Positions 11,035 through 20,086 of a stretch of DNA of 64,000 nucleotides are shown here, one piece after another (within the stretch, counting starts at the first letter, position 1; each line of letters starts with the position of its first letter). The stretch spans positions 124,001-188,000 of the forward strand of contig NZ_JAKJHS010000003.1 in the NCBI RefSeq assembly GCF_021648825.1, in the 5' to 3' direction. The notes beneath the pieces were generated by a model, which worked only from the letters and a program-made list of their open reading frames with translations, was not told the origin of the DNA and searched no databases. The DNA comes from Rhizobium halophilum (lineage in GTDB: Bacteria > Pseudomonadota > Alphaproteobacteria > Rhizobiales > Rhizobiaceae). Made by a program: the position numbers and the translations under genes.

Positions 11035-11964
11035 ATGCAAACGAAACCTTTCCGGATCGGTACGCGCGGTAGCCCGCTTGCTCTGGCGCAGGCGGCGGAA
11101 ACGCGGGCACGGCTGATGGCCGCCCACAACCTGCCCGAGGAGATGTTCGAGATCGTCGTCCTGTCCACCACGGGCGACCGCGTGGTCGACCGGCCACTGA
11201 GCGAGATCGGCGGTAAGGGTCTTTTCACCCTTGAACTGGAAGAGCAGCTGACATCCGGTGAACTCGATTTCGCGGTTCATTCCTCCAAGGACATGCCGAC
11301 AGTCTTGCCGGAGGGACTGCACATATCGGCATACCTACCGCGCGAGGATATCCGGGATGCCCTGATCGGGCGCACGGCACCCAGTCTAACCGCCCTTCCC
11401 GACGGCGCGACCGTGGGCACAGCTTCGCTTCGCCGGCAGGCCCTCGTCCGCCGGATCCGGCCGGACATCCAGGTGACCATCTTCAGAGGCTCGGTCGGCA
11501 CGCGGCTGCGAAAGCTCGATGAAGGTCATGTCGATGCCACATTGCTTGCCTTCGCCGGGTTGAAACGGCTGGCGAGGGAGGAGGTGGTGACCGAACTGCT
11601 TGACCCGACAGAATTTCCGCCGGCACCGGCACAAGGCGCAATCTGCATCGAGAGCCGCATCGGCGACAAACGGATTGATGCCCTGCTGGAGGCCGTCAAC
11701 CATCGACCGACCTATGACGCCGTAAGTTGCGAGCGCGCCTTCCTCCTCGCACTAGACGGTTCCTGCCGCACTCCGATCGCGGGCTATGCGCTTTGCGAAG
11801 GGGACAAGCTCCGCGTTTCCGGGTTGATCCTGACGCCTGACGGGCAGCAGGAATATGCGGTGGAACTGGAGGGTGAGCGTGCCGACGCCGAACGCATCGG
11901 CCGGCGGGCCGGCGAGACCGTCCGCACAGCCGCTGGACCCGGTTTCTTCGAAACCTGGACCTGA
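11035..11964 (+). CDS. hemC: Porphobilinogen deaminase (hydroxymethylbilane synthase)
   Basis: A 309-residue HemC that joins four porphobilinogens into hydroxymethylbilane. It opens [15 protein letters not shown]. It carries the basic substrate-binding region ([23 protein letters not shown]) and the loop [11 protein letters not shown], whose cysteine anchors the dipyrromethane cofactor. The frame is open upstream, but family similarity starts at the ATG at 11035. First gene of the haem cluster hemC-hemD-Mic60-hemY. Confidence 0.97.
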   Translation: MQTKPFRIGTRGSPLALAQAAETRARLMAAHNLPEEMFEIVVLSTTGDRVVDRPLSEIGGKGLFTLELEEQLTSGELDFAVHSSKDMPTVLPEGLHISAYLPREDIRDALIGRTAPSLTALPDGATVGTASLRRQALVRRIRPDIQVTIFRGSVGTRLRKLDEGHVDATLLAFAGLKRLAREEVVTELLDPTEFPPAPAQGAICIESRIGDKRIDALLEAVNHRPTYDAVSCERAFLLALDGSCRTPIAGYALCEGDKLRVSGLILTPDGQQEYAVELEGERADAERIGRRAGETVRTAAGPGFFETWT

Positions 11965-11969
11965 CCCGC

Positions 11970-12692
11970 GTGCGCGTTCTTGTCACGCGTCCGCAACCGG
12001 CGTCACAACACACCGCGGGGCGCCTCTCGGCCCTTGGTCATGCGCCGGTCCAGTTGCCTCTGACGCAGGCCGAACACCATCCGGACGAGGTGTTGGAAGG
12101 GCTGCGGCTCCCCCATGCGGCGATCGCAATCACCAGCGCAGAAGCCGTGCGAGTGTTGCAGTCGCTGGGAACACGCATCCATGCATACTTGAGCGAACCC
12201 GTCTTTGCAGTTGGGGACGCGACGGCGACGGCCGCTCGGGAGGCAGGATTCACGTCCGTAGAGGCGGCGGATGGGACAGCGGTCAGCATGATCGCGCTCT
12301 TCGGCGACAGACTCCGCCAGCTCACGACCGATCTCCCCGTTGTTTACATTGCCGGCCGTCCCCGCAGCTCGACTTTCGAAGATGGCCTTGCAAAGCTTTG
12401 CATCCCCGCTGTCACGGTAGAGGGTTATCGGATGGAACCGATAGCTGTCGATCAAGCCACACTCTCGGCCACCCTCGGGCAGCAGCCGGTGGACGTTGTC
12501 CTGTTCCATTCACGAGCGACTGCGGATTGTTTCTTCGCGCTGCCACTCCAAGAGCGTGAACTGGATGTTCTGAGCCGAGCCCGCATTCTCTGTCTCAGCC
12601 CGAATGTGGCGCAAGCCGTGCCAGTTTCGTTGCGGGGCCGGGTGGCAATTGCAGAGCATCCGGACGAAGACAGCCTGTTTGCCCTCCTTTAG
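11970..12692 (+). CDS. hemD: Uroporphyrinogen-III synthase
   Basis: A 240-residue HemD that cyclises and inverts ring D of hydroxymethylbilane. Sequence is weakly conserved, as is normal for HemD. The opening VLVTRPQPASQHTAGRL and the C-terminal DVVLFHSRATADCFF block are typical. It begins with GTG, five bases after the hemC stop, so the two are coupled. The next gene starts about 90 bp downstream. Confidence 0.93.
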   Translation: MRVLVTRPQPASQHTAGRLSALGHAPVQLPLTQAEHHPDEVLEGLRLPHAAIAITSAEAVRVLQSLGTRIHAYLSEPVFAVGDATATAAREAGFTSVEAADGTAVSMIALFGDRLRQLTTDLPVVYIAGRPRSSTFEDGLAKLCIPAVTVEGYRMEPIAVDQATLSATLGQQPVDVVLFHSRATADCFFALPLQERELDVLSRARILCLSPNVAQAVPVSLRGRVAIAEHPDEDSLFALL

Positions 12693-12784
12693 TCGGCCTC
12701 AACGGGTCAAATTGGCCCGCACCTCTTCCCATGATCAGTCTCGGCCCCTAGTTTCGGTCTATGAAGTTGCAGAACGAGGTCTCG

Positions 12785-14068
12785 ATGGTCACGGATAAGC
12801 CGCCCCGCCGCACGAAGTCCAATAAGGAGCCTCTGACGATCGACGCGACCACCTCTGAGTCAGAGGCGGTTGCCGAACCTGTGCGGAGCAACGACACCGA
12901 CAACATTTCGGACGCTGCGGTCGATGCCCAAGGTCTAGAAGCGCCGCCCAATGTCCCGGCAGAAAGCACCGCGGACGAAACATCTGAATCGACGGCCGAG
13001 AACATACCGGCGGGGACGCCGCCGTCGCCAGCCGAAGAAACCATTGCAGATGAGGCTCTTCCTCCATCAGAAAGTGGCTCCGCTGCTTCTCCCTCCACTC
13101 ATCCAGACGAAGAGACAACCACGCATCCGCCATCAGCGGCGGGACAGGCGCGGCACGGGCCGGCCATCTCCACGCTTGTAGCGTCAGGCATCTTCGGCGG
13201 CATCGTCGCGCTCGCACTCGCCGGCAGCATGCAGTACGCGGGCTATCTACCGGGAGGAAGTGCGGAATCCGGCGCGTCGGAAGAGATCGCGGCCCTGCGC
13301 CAGCAAGTCGAAGCCTTGGGCCAGGACCAAGGGCCGGATCCAGACCTTCAGGCAAGGGTCGAAGCGCTGGAGACCGCAGCAGGAGAAAGCACGAGCGACG
13401 ATACGCCCGAGCGAGTATCAACCCTGGAGCAAGACGTGCAGGCGATCCGCTCGACCGCCGAAACGGCATCCACTGAAACGGCAAGCCGGCTCGATCAGCT
13501 CCAGCAACGTCTCGACGCGCTGGAGGAGCACGTGAACCAGCCCGGCCCGGAGCAGGCTGCCGCTCGTGCCATCACGGCCGCGGCTTTGAAAGCGGCGGTG
13601 GACCAGGGCGGCGCCTTTGAAGGAGAGCTCGAAGCCTTCGCCGCGACAGCGCCAGACGACCCGGCCGTGGCTCAGTTGCAGCCCTACGGGCCGGAGGGCG
13701 TTCCGACGCAGGCAGAGCTCGCCGCGCGCTTCTCCGAAGTCTCGTCCGCAATCCTCGAGGCCGTCGATCAGCAGGACGACGAGGCGGGCATCGCCAGCCG
13801 GCTGATGTCGAGCGCCATGTCTGTCGTCAAGGTCAGACGCACTGGCGAGGTTGAGGGCGACAGTGCGGAGGCAACCGTTTCCCGCATCGAGACCGCCCTT
13901 AAAAGCGGAAATCTGCAAGCCGCGGCCTCTGCCTGGGAGACTCTTCCCGAGGAAGGCAAGACGGCTTCGCAGGACTTTAAGCAGGCGCTCGATGCGCGCA
14001 TCGCAGTAGATGCGCTCATTGCCGATACGGTCTCCCGCGCCGTCAGCGAAACAACCCAGCAGAACTGA
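12785..14068 (+). CDS. Alphaproteobacterial Mic60/mitofilin-like membrane protein (COG4223)
   Basis: A 427-residue protein. The N-terminus is long, acidic and low-complexity (about 1-120). One transmembrane helix follows at about 128-147 (ISTLVASGIFGGIVALALAG), then a periplasmic coiled coil (EEIAALRQQVEALG; RLDQLQQRLDALEEHV) and a C-terminal mitofilin-like helical domain. This is the layout of alphaproteobacterial Mic60, the bacterial relative of the MICOS crista-junction protein, and the position between hemD and hemY is its conserved place. I preferred the ATG at 12785 (CGAGG ribosome site) over 12761. A role in shaping inner-membrane folds is inferred from the family. Confidence 0.85.
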   Translation: MVTDKPPRRTKSNKEPLTIDATTSESEAVAEPVRSNDTDNISDAAVDAQGLEAPPNVPAESTADETSESTAENIPAGTPPSPAEETIADEALPPSESGSAASPSTHPDEETTTHPPSAAGQARHGPAISTLVASGIFGGIVALALAGSMQYAGYLPGGSAESGASEEIAALRQQVEALGQDQGPDPDLQARVEALETAAGESTSDDTPERVSTLEQDVQAIRSTAETASTETASRLDQLQQRLDALEEHVNQPGPEQAAARAITAAALKAAVDQGGAFEGELEAFAATAPDDPAVAQLQPYGPEGVPTQAELAARFSEVSSAILEAVDQQDDEAGIASRLMSSAMSVVKVRRTGEVEGDSAEATVSRIETALKSGNLQAAASAWETLPEEGKTASQDFKQALDARIAVDALIADTVSRAVSETTQQN

Positions 14069-14079
14069 AGGAGGGCAGC

Positions 14080-15744
14080 ATGATCAGATTGTTTGCGTTC
14101 ATCCTTGTCGTCCTTGCACTCGGTTGGGGCTTTGCCTGGCTCGCCGACAGGCCCGGCTCGATTTCCATCGCTTGGCAGGACTACCTGATTGAGACCAGCC
14201 TCATTGTGGCGGCCACCGCCGTCGCCGTTCTCATCGGCGCGGTGATGTTGCTTTGGTGGTTGATCCAATTGATCTGGACCTCTCCCCACTCGGTCCGGCG
14301 TTATTTCCGCAGCCGTAAGCGGGACCGCGGCTATCAGGCGCTGTCCACAGGACTGATAGCGGCAGGGGCCGGCAATGCCACGCTCGCCCGCAAGATGAGC
14401 CTGCGCGCGCAGGGCTTACTGCGCGCCGACCAGGAACCCCTTCTGCAACTGCTCGACGCCCAGGCCGCCCTGATCGAAGGAAGGCACGACGATGCCCGGG
14501 CAAAGTTCGAGCGTATGGCCGACGACCCGGAGACGCGCGAGCTCGGCCTGCGCGGGCTCTACGTGGAGGCTCGCCGCCTGGGCGCCGACGGGGCTGCCCG
14601 TCAGTATGCCGAGCGCGCGGCCGAAAATGCCCCCTATCTCCCATGGGCGGCACAAGCAACATTGGAATACCGCTGCCGCGCTGGCCGCTGGGACGATGCT
14701 ATCCGCCTGCTCGACCAGCAGCGGATCGCAAACGTCATCGAGAAGAAGCAGGCGGAGCGCTGGAAGGCGGTTCTGCTTACGGCAAAGGCCGGCGAGCGGC
14801 TGGAGGCTGATCCGAAAGGAGCGCGTGACGACGCTCTGGCTGCACTCAAACATGCAAAAGACCTTGTTCCCGCCGCTATCATCGCCGCCAAGGCCTATCT
14901 GCGCGAGGACAACATCCGCCGCGCTGCCTCCGTTCTCGAAGGCGTCTGGAAGACGGCACCGCATCCGGAGATTGCAACCAGCTACGTGCGGGCCCGCAGC
15001 GGCGACAGTGCTGTGGATCGGCTGAAGCGGGCAGAGAAGCTTGAGGCGATGCGGCCGAACAATGTCGAATCGCTGATTGCCGTGGCAGAGGCCGCTCTGG
15101 ACGCAAGGGAACTGGAGAAGGCGCGTTCGAAGGCGGAGGCCGCCGCCCGGATGAGCCCGCGCGAGAGCATTTATCTTCTGTTGGCCGACATCGAGGAGGC
15201 CGACACTGCCGACCAGGGTCGTATCCGCCACTGGATGGGGCAAGCGCTCCGTGCGCCGCGTGATCCAGCCTGGGTCGCCGATGGCATCGTATCTGAACGA
15301 TGGCTGCCGGTTTCGCCGACCACCGGGCGCATCGACGCCTTTGAATGGAAGGTGCCATATGGCCAGTTGGAAGGACCGATCGAGGAAGGTGATCTGGCGG
15401 AGCGAGCGATCGCCGAACTTCCCCCTGTCGACGAGCCACCTGAACCGGAGCTGACGGAAGAGGAACCTCGAGAAGAGCCTCTGCAGCCGCAACAACCCGA
15501 TGTGAAAGCTGCCCCTACGGAGACGCCCGCGGCTGCGCCAGACGTGGCCGAAAAGGCCGAGCAAAAAAAAGAGATGATCACGCTTCCTGCAGCAGCGCCG
15601 GCCAAGCCCGACGCGACCCAGCGCGACGCAGCCAATGTGGATGAAACGGAGGAAGATCCGTTCTTCCACCGCCGGCCTGACGATCCGGGTGTTAAGGACC
15701 CCAATGCTTCTCGGGAGCCTTCCAACCGGCTTCGCCTCTTTTGA
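14080..15744 (+). CDS. hemY: HemY family TPR membrane protein
   Basis: A 554-residue protein of the HemY family, which is named for its place in haem clusters and is distinct from protoporphyrinogen oxidase. Two N-terminal transmembrane helices (about 3-22 and 42-66) precede the cytoplasmic or periplasmic TPR region (about 80-400), rich in AxxA-type helices. The last roughly 110 residues are a Pro/Glu/Gln-rich tail of low complexity. It is 11 bp after the Mic60 gene with GGAGGG upstream of the ATG. Its biochemical role is unclear; genetic context ties it to late haem synthesis or membrane organisation. Confidence 0.88.
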   Translation: MIRLFAFILVVLALGWGFAWLADRPGSISIAWQDYLIETSLIVAATAVAVLIGAVMLLWWLIQLIWTSPHSVRRYFRSRKRDRGYQALSTGLIAAGAGNATLARKMSLRAQGLLRADQEPLLQLLDAQAALIEGRHDDARAKFERMADDPETRELGLRGLYVEARRLGADGAARQYAERAAENAPYLPWAAQATLEYRCRAGRWDDAIRLLDQQRIANVIEKKQAERWKAVLLTAKAGERLEADPKGARDDALAALKHAKDLVPAAIIAAKAYLREDNIRRAASVLEGVWKTAPHPEIATSYVRARSGDSAVDRLKRAEKLEAMRPNNVESLIAVAEAALDARELEKARSKAEAAARMSPRESIYLLLADIEEADTADQGRIRHWMGQALRAPRDPAWVADGIVSERWLPVSPTTGRIDAFEWKVPYGQLEGPIEEGDLAERAIAELPPVDEPPEPELTEEEPREEPLQPQQPDVKAAPTETPAAAPDVAEKAEQKKEMITLPAAAPAKPDATQRDAANVDETEEDPFFHRRPDDPGVKDPNASREPSNRLRLF

Positions 15745-15752
15745 AGGGAGCG

Positions 15753-16232
15753 ATGATGTTAGACCGGCTCCAGGCCTTCATCCAGAATTTGTCTGCGCGT
15801 CAGCCTGAGGGAGATTTTCCGCCGGGGGACCCGCGCGTTGCCTTTGCCGCACTTTGTTTCCAGGTCATGGAAGCCGATGGAACCATATCCGAAGACGAAC
15901 AGGAGAAGCTGCACGACTTGCTGCGGGAACGTTACAGCCTGGCAGGGGAAGAACTCGCATCCCTGATCCACGCCGGTCGCGAGGCTGGACAGGAGGCGGT
16001 TGACTACTATCGTTTCACCTCCGATCTTAATCGGCATCTTGACCCTGACGAGCGGGTCGAACTGATGGGCGTCCTTTGGGATCTCGTGCACGCCGATGGC
16101 GAACGCAGCGAGATGGAGGATCATGTCATCTGGCGGATTGCAGATCTGATGGGGGTGTCGGCGCGCGATCGGGTTCTGCAGCGCCAAGAGGCTGCAGCGC
16201 GACAACCGGGAGGAGACGCGGGAGGCGAATGA
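15753..16232 (+). CDS. TerB-like (tellurite resistance/co-chaperone) domain protein
   Basis: A 159-residue soluble, mostly helical TerB-fold protein. The two acidic loops typical of the fold are visible: FQVMEADGTISEDEQEKL and LVHADGERSEMEDHVIW, each with an ADGxxSxxE pattern. A TTG at 15741 is in frame, but the ATG at 15753 has AAGGGAG ahead of it. It follows hemY with no gap, so it is probably part of the haem/Mic60 transcript. The function of stand-alone TerB domains is not settled. Confidence 0.8.
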   Translation: MMLDRLQAFIQNLSARQPEGDFPPGDPRVAFAALCFQVMEADGTISEDEQEKLHDLLRERYSLAGEELASLIHAGREAGQEAVDYYRFTSDLNRHLDPDERVELMGVLWDLVHADGERSEMEDHVIWRIADLMGVSARDRVLQRQEAAARQPGGDAGGE

Positions 16233-16243
16233 GAAGGTAACTG

Positions 16244-17014
16244 ATGCTGATGACACCGCCCCAGGGCACGAAGAAGCTCCCGGTTCTAGTCGTGCTCCAC
16301 CAAGAAACCTCCTCCCCCGGCCGCGTCGGTCAGATGCTGGTTGAAAAGGGCTATCCGCTCGATATTCGTCGGCCGGTTCTGGGAGATCCTCTCCCGCCCA
16401 CCTTGGCGCAGCATACCGGCGCGGTCATATTCGGCGGCCCGATGAGCGCCAACGACCCGGATCCCTTCGTCAAGGCGGAGACGGATTGGGTCAGCGTTCC
16501 ACTGAAGGAGAACAAACCCTTCCTCGGCATCTGCCTTGGCGCCCAAATGATGGTGCGCCATCTCGGCGGCACGGTTGCTGCGGACAAGGACGGCATGACG
16601 GAGATCGGCTGGTATCCTTTGCGCGCAACAGAGCATGGAAGGCTGCTGATGCCGCACTGGCCCGCGATGGTTTATCACTTCCACCGCGAAGGCTTCAGCC
16701 TACCGCACGGCGCACGGTTGCTGGCAGAAGGGGATGTTTACCCCAACCAGGCGTTCCGCTACGGCGACAATGCCTGGGGCGTGCAGTTTCACGCGGAACT
16801 GACGCGTGCGATGATGCAGCGCTGGGTCGTGCGCGGTGAGCACCGTTTCATCATGCCAAATGCCCAGAAGGGCAGCGCGCATCTCGAAGGCCGGATGATC
16901 TTCGACGCGCCGCTCAAGCGGTGGCTGTCTGACTTCCTGTCGCTCGTCTTCGAGCGTGAAGACCAGCAAAAGACGGTTGATGCTTGCGCGCCGCCGGCTT
17001 TTTGTTATTCGTGA
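16244..17014 (+). CDS. Glutamine amidotransferase class-I domain protein
   Basis: A 256-residue GATase1 protein similar to stand-alone GMP-synthase-like amidotransferases. The nucleophile elbow GICLGAQ carries the catalytic Cys (about residue 93), and VQFHAEL carries the catalytic His and Glu (about 180). [11 protein letters not shown] is typical of the oxyanion side. The synthetase partner and substrate are unknown. The stop lies 4 bp before the metA start. The last 15-20 residues (after EREDQQ) are not family-like and simply fill the approach to metA. Confidence 0.85.
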   Translation: MLMTPPQGTKKLPVLVVLHQETSSPGRVGQMLVEKGYPLDIRRPVLGDPLPPTLAQHTGAVIFGGPMSANDPDPFVKAETDWVSVPLKENKPFLGICLGAQMMVRHLGGTVAADKDGMTEIGWYPLRATEHGRLLMPHWPAMVYHFHREGFSLPHGARLLAEGDVYPNQAFRYGDNAWGVQFHAELTRAMMQRWVVRGEHRFIMPNAQKGSAHLEGRMIFDAPLKRWLSDFLSLVFEREDQQKTVDACAPPAFCYS

Positions 17015-17018
17015 CCGC

Positions 17019-17948
17019 ATGCCGATAAAAATTCCCGACACGCTTCCCGCTTTTGAGACCCTCATGCATGAAGGCGTGCGGGTGATGACCGAGACGGTCG
17101 CGGTGCGGCAGGACATCCGTCCGTTGCAGATCGGGCTTCTCAACCTCATGCCCAACAAGATCAAGACAGAGCTGCAGATGGCGCGTCTGGTCGGCGCCAC
17201 GCCCCTGCAGGTGGAGCTCTCGCTCATTCGCATCGGCGGCCACAAGGCGAAGAATACGTCTGAGGAGCATCTGCTCTCCTTTTACGAGACCTGGGAGGAG
17301 GTGAGGCATCGCAAGTTCGATGGCTTCATTATCACCGGAGCTCCGGTAGAGACGCTTCCGTTTGAAAGCGTGACCTATTGGGACGAGATGCAGCAGATCC
17401 TCGACTGGACGACCACCAACGTCCATTCGAGCATGAATGTCTGCTGGGGTGCCATGGCGGCGATCTACCACTTCCACGGCGTGCCGAAGCATGAGCTCAA
17501 GGAAAAGGCGTTCGGCGTCTATCGCCACCGCAATCTTTGCCCCTCCTCCGTGTTCCTTACGGGCTTTTCGGACGATTTTCAGGTTCCGGTCTCGCGCTGG
17601 ACAGAGGTGCGCCGCGAGGACATCCAAAAGATACCGGACCTCAAGATCCTGATGGAATCCGAGGAAATGGGTGTCTGCCTGGTCGAGGAGAAGAATGGCC
17701 GCCGGCTTTATATGTTCAATCATGTGGAATACGACTCCACCTCGCTCGCGGAAGAGTATTTCCGCGACTTGGATGCAGGCGTGGCGATCAAGCTGCCCCA
17801 CAATTATTTCCCGCAGGACGACGCATCGATGCCGCCCCAGAACCGCTGGCGGAGCCACGCACACCTCCTGTTCGGCAACTGGATCAACGACATCTACCAG
17901 ACGACGCCCTACGATCTCGACCAGATCGGCAGGGTCGAGGCGGCCTGA
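17019..17948 (+). CDS. metAA: Homoserine O-acetyltransferase (MetA family)
   Basis: A 309-residue MetA-family homoserine acyltransferase, the first committed step of methionine synthesis. The catalytic Cys is exactly residue 142 (SSMNVCWGA), and the His-x-Glu pair is in MFNHVEYD. Residue 111 is Glu in ITGAPVE. In this family Glu111 favours acetyl-CoA, whereas Gly111 (as in E. coli) favours succinyl-CoA, so I call it an acetyltransferase. The start at 17019 gives [11 protein letters not shown]; in-frame codons upstream lie inside the amidotransferase gene. The 4-bp gap leaves no room for the SAM-II riboswitch often found before metA in alphaproteobacteria. Confidence 0.9.
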   Translation: MPIKIPDTLPAFETLMHEGVRVMTETVAVRQDIRPLQIGLLNLMPNKIKTELQMARLVGATPLQVELSLIRIGGHKAKNTSEEHLLSFYETWEEVRHRKFDGFIITGAPVETLPFESVTYWDEMQQILDWTTTNVHSSMNVCWGAMAAIYHFHGVPKHELKEKAFGVYRHRNLCPSSVFLTGFSDDFQVPVSRWTEVRREDIQKIPDLKILMESEEMGVCLVEEKNGRRLYMFNHVEYDSTSLAEEYFRDLDAGVAIKLPHNYFPQDDASMPPQNRWRSHAHLLFGNWINDIYQTTPYDLDQIGRVEAA

Positions 17949-18038
17949 AGAAACGTCCTGCCACGATCTGAGACCTTCACCGTTGCTCGGATGGCGCAAA
18001 TCATCCAGGTTCGGCCCACTTGAATTTGAGGAGTTGCA

Positions 18039-19052
18039 ATGGCTGAGCGTGAAGTGTTCGGAACGACGGCAAAGGGTGAAACCGTCCATCGTGTGAAGAT
18101 CTCCGGTGGCGGCCTGACGGCATATGTCATGACCTGGGGCGCGGTAATTCAGGATCTGCGGCTTGAGGGACACGAGGCGCCTCTGGTGCTCGGTTTCGAG
18201 CGCTTCGAGGATTATCCCCAGCATTCGTCCTACTTCGGCGCCACGCCCGGCCGCTGCGCCAACCGGATCACCGGCGGACGGTTCGAGCTCGACGGCAAAC
18301 AGGTTCAGCTGGAGCTGAATGAGAAAGGTGTCACGCACCTCCACGGCGGCAGCGACGGAATGGCGAAGCGCAATTGGGAGATCATTGAGCTTGTCGACGA
18401 CCGGGTGGTGCTGCAGATCGTCGATCCCGACGGTCGTGCCGGCTATCCCGGCAACTGCACCGTCACCGCCACCTATCATCTTCACGGCGATGGCGTTCTA
18501 ACGGTCCTGTACGAGTCGAGCGCCGACCAGCCGTCACCCTGCAGCATCTGCCAGCATACCTATTTCAACCTCGACGGCAGCGACACGGCACTCGGCCACG
18601 ACATCCAGATCGCCGCCGACCGCATCACTGCCGTGGACGAGCATCAGTGCCCGACCGGCGTCCTGCTTCCCGTTGAGGACACAGTCTTTGACCTGCGCGG
18701 AATGGGCCCGATGGACCGGCAGGAGAACGGCGAACGGGTGTTGTTCGACCACAACTTCTGCCTTTCCGACCAGCGGGTGGAAAAACGACACGTAGCGACG
18801 GCCCGTAGCGACCGCTCCGGTGTTTCTCTGGAGGTGCTTACGACAGAGCCTGGCGTACAGTTCTATTCCGGCTACAAGCTCAATGTTGCCGTACCCGGCC
18901 ACGGCGGCCGCCGCTACGGTCCGTTCGCCGGCTTCTGCCTAGAAACCCAGATCTGGCCGGACGCGATCAACCACAACAACTTTCCCGAAGCGGTACTGCG
19001 CCCAGGCGAAATCTTGCGTCAGGAGACGGAGTACGTCTTCAGGAGGAACTGA
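18039..19052 (+). CDS. galM: Aldose 1-epimerase (galactose mutarotase)
   Basis: A 337-residue GalM-like epimerase that interconverts alpha and beta anomers of aldoses. TPGRCANRI and the substrate-binding THLHGG are near residues 70-105. The catalytic His is in CQHTYFNLDG (about 172), and the catalytic Glu is in CLETQIWPDAINH (about 305). The ATG follows TGAGGAG. It stands alone between metA and the tRNA gene. The actual sugar substrate cannot be told from sequence. Confidence 0.93.
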   Translation: MAEREVFGTTAKGETVHRVKISGGGLTAYVMTWGAVIQDLRLEGHEAPLVLGFERFEDYPQHSSYFGATPGRCANRITGGRFELDGKQVQLELNEKGVTHLHGGSDGMAKRNWEIIELVDDRVVLQIVDPDGRAGYPGNCTVTATYHLHGDGVLTVLYESSADQPSPCSICQHTYFNLDGSDTALGHDIQIAADRITAVDEHQCPTGVLLPVEDTVFDLRGMGPMDRQENGERVLFDHNFCLSDQRVEKRHVATARSDRSGVSLEVLTTEPGVQFYSGYKLNVAVPGHGGRRYGPFAGFCLETQIWPDAINHNNFPEAVLRPGEILRQETEYVFRRN

Positions 19053-19158
19053 GGATCTGGGAGGAGGCGCTTCGGCTCGGGCCGGAGCGCCGGCCAATGC
19101 TCCTGCACGAGCGCCAAGGCGCCGCTGCAGACGTTTTCATCTTCAAGTTTGGGAGAAA

Positions 19159-19233
19159 TGGAGCGGGTGAAGCGATTCGAACGCTCGACCCCAACCTTGG
19201 CAAGGTTGTGCTCTACCCCTGAGCTACACCCGC
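19159..19233 (-). tRNA. tRNA-Gly (GCC)
   Basis: A complete cloverleaf on the minus strand. The acceptor stem GCGGGTG pairs with CACCCGC, the D arm is GCTCAGGGGTAGAGC, the anticodon stem CAACC/GGTTG has loop TTGCCAA (anticodon GCC), and the T arm contains GTTCGAATC. CCA is encoded at 19159-19161. It is divergent from the deacylase gene at 19515. Confidence 0.97.
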
Positions 19234-19514
19234 TCATAACCGCGATCCGGGGGTAGTCGGTGGATCGTGGGCCGTCCGCGTCGCGGCGACGGGCGGTATA
19301 TGGCCTAACTGATTTTTGAATGCAACAGAGAAATGAAGGGCGGAAAAGAAAAATTGCACGGCCTCGCTCTTCCGCGGACTGCGCCCAAATCGGCGCCTCC
19401 GGCTGCTATCCCAGCAAGCTTCTGGCGCCGCGTCTGTGGCTTGCGAAGGGCTCCGCTGCGCGCTAAGCCTCGGCCCGACACGCTGCGGCCGCACCTTCTC
19501 GACGAAGAGAACCC

Positions 19515-20030
19515 ATGAACGACCTTTCCTCCACGCCAAGAACAGCCAACGACTTCCATGCTTTTCTGGATGGGCTCGGGATCGCCTACAAGACGCACCA
19601 CCACGAACCGGTCTTCACCGTGGCTGAATCGGTCAACCTACGCGACGAGATCCCCGGCGGACACACGAAGAACCTCTTCGTCAAGGACAAGAAGGATCGT
19701 TATTTCGTGCTGACGGTCGAGGAGAACGCTGTTGTCGACCTGAAGACCGTCCACAAGATCATCGGCGCGGCGAGCCGGGTATCCTTCGGCCGGCCGGAGA
19801 AGATGCTGGAATATCTTGGCGTGGCTCCGGGATCCGTGACTGTCTTCGGCGCGATCAACGACACCGGCGGCAATGTCACCTTCGTGCTCGACGAAGACCT
19901 GATGCGCCATGAGATCATCAACGGACACCCGCTGTCGAACGATGCGACGACGTCCATCAGACGAGATGATCTCTTGCGTTTCCTCGAGGCAACGGGACAC
20001 ACCCCGCTTGTCTTGAAAGTGACCGACTGA
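19515..20030 (+). CDS. Ala-tRNA(Pro) deacylase ProX/PrdX-type
   Basis: A 171-residue stand-alone YbaK/ProX editing domain of the PrdX/ProXp-ala type, which hydrolyses mischarged Ala-tRNA(Pro). It contains HHHEPVFTVAES, the core GGHTKNLFVKDKKDRYFVLT with its conserved Lys, and GAINDTGGNVTFVLDEDL. Many alphaproteobacterial prolyl-tRNA synthetases lack the editing insertion, which would explain a free-standing deacylase. The ATG at 19515 follows GAAGAGA. It may be co-transcribed with the thioredoxin gene 56 bp downstream. Confidence 0.9.
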   Translation: MNDLSSTPRTANDFHAFLDGLGIAYKTHHHEPVFTVAESVNLRDEIPGGHTKNLFVKDKKDRYFVLTVEENAVVDLKTVHKIIGAASRVSFGRPEKMLEYLGVAPGSVTVFGAINDTGGNVTFVLDEDLMRHEIINGHPLSNDATTSIRRDDLLRFLEATGHTPLVLKVTD

Positions 20031-20086
20031 CATACGATGTTCCACGCCAGTGGATAGGTCAGCACCAGAACCGGGAGAGAGAAATC

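Noticed and set aside
16914-18485. 523-codon minus-strand open frame over metA and galM
   Set aside because: Opposite two well-supported genes with intact catalytic motifs; no ribosome site or homology seen.
19234-19514. Looked for further tRNA genes beside tRNA-Gly
   Set aside because: No second T-loop (GTTCGANTC) or acceptor stem found in this interval or in other gaps.
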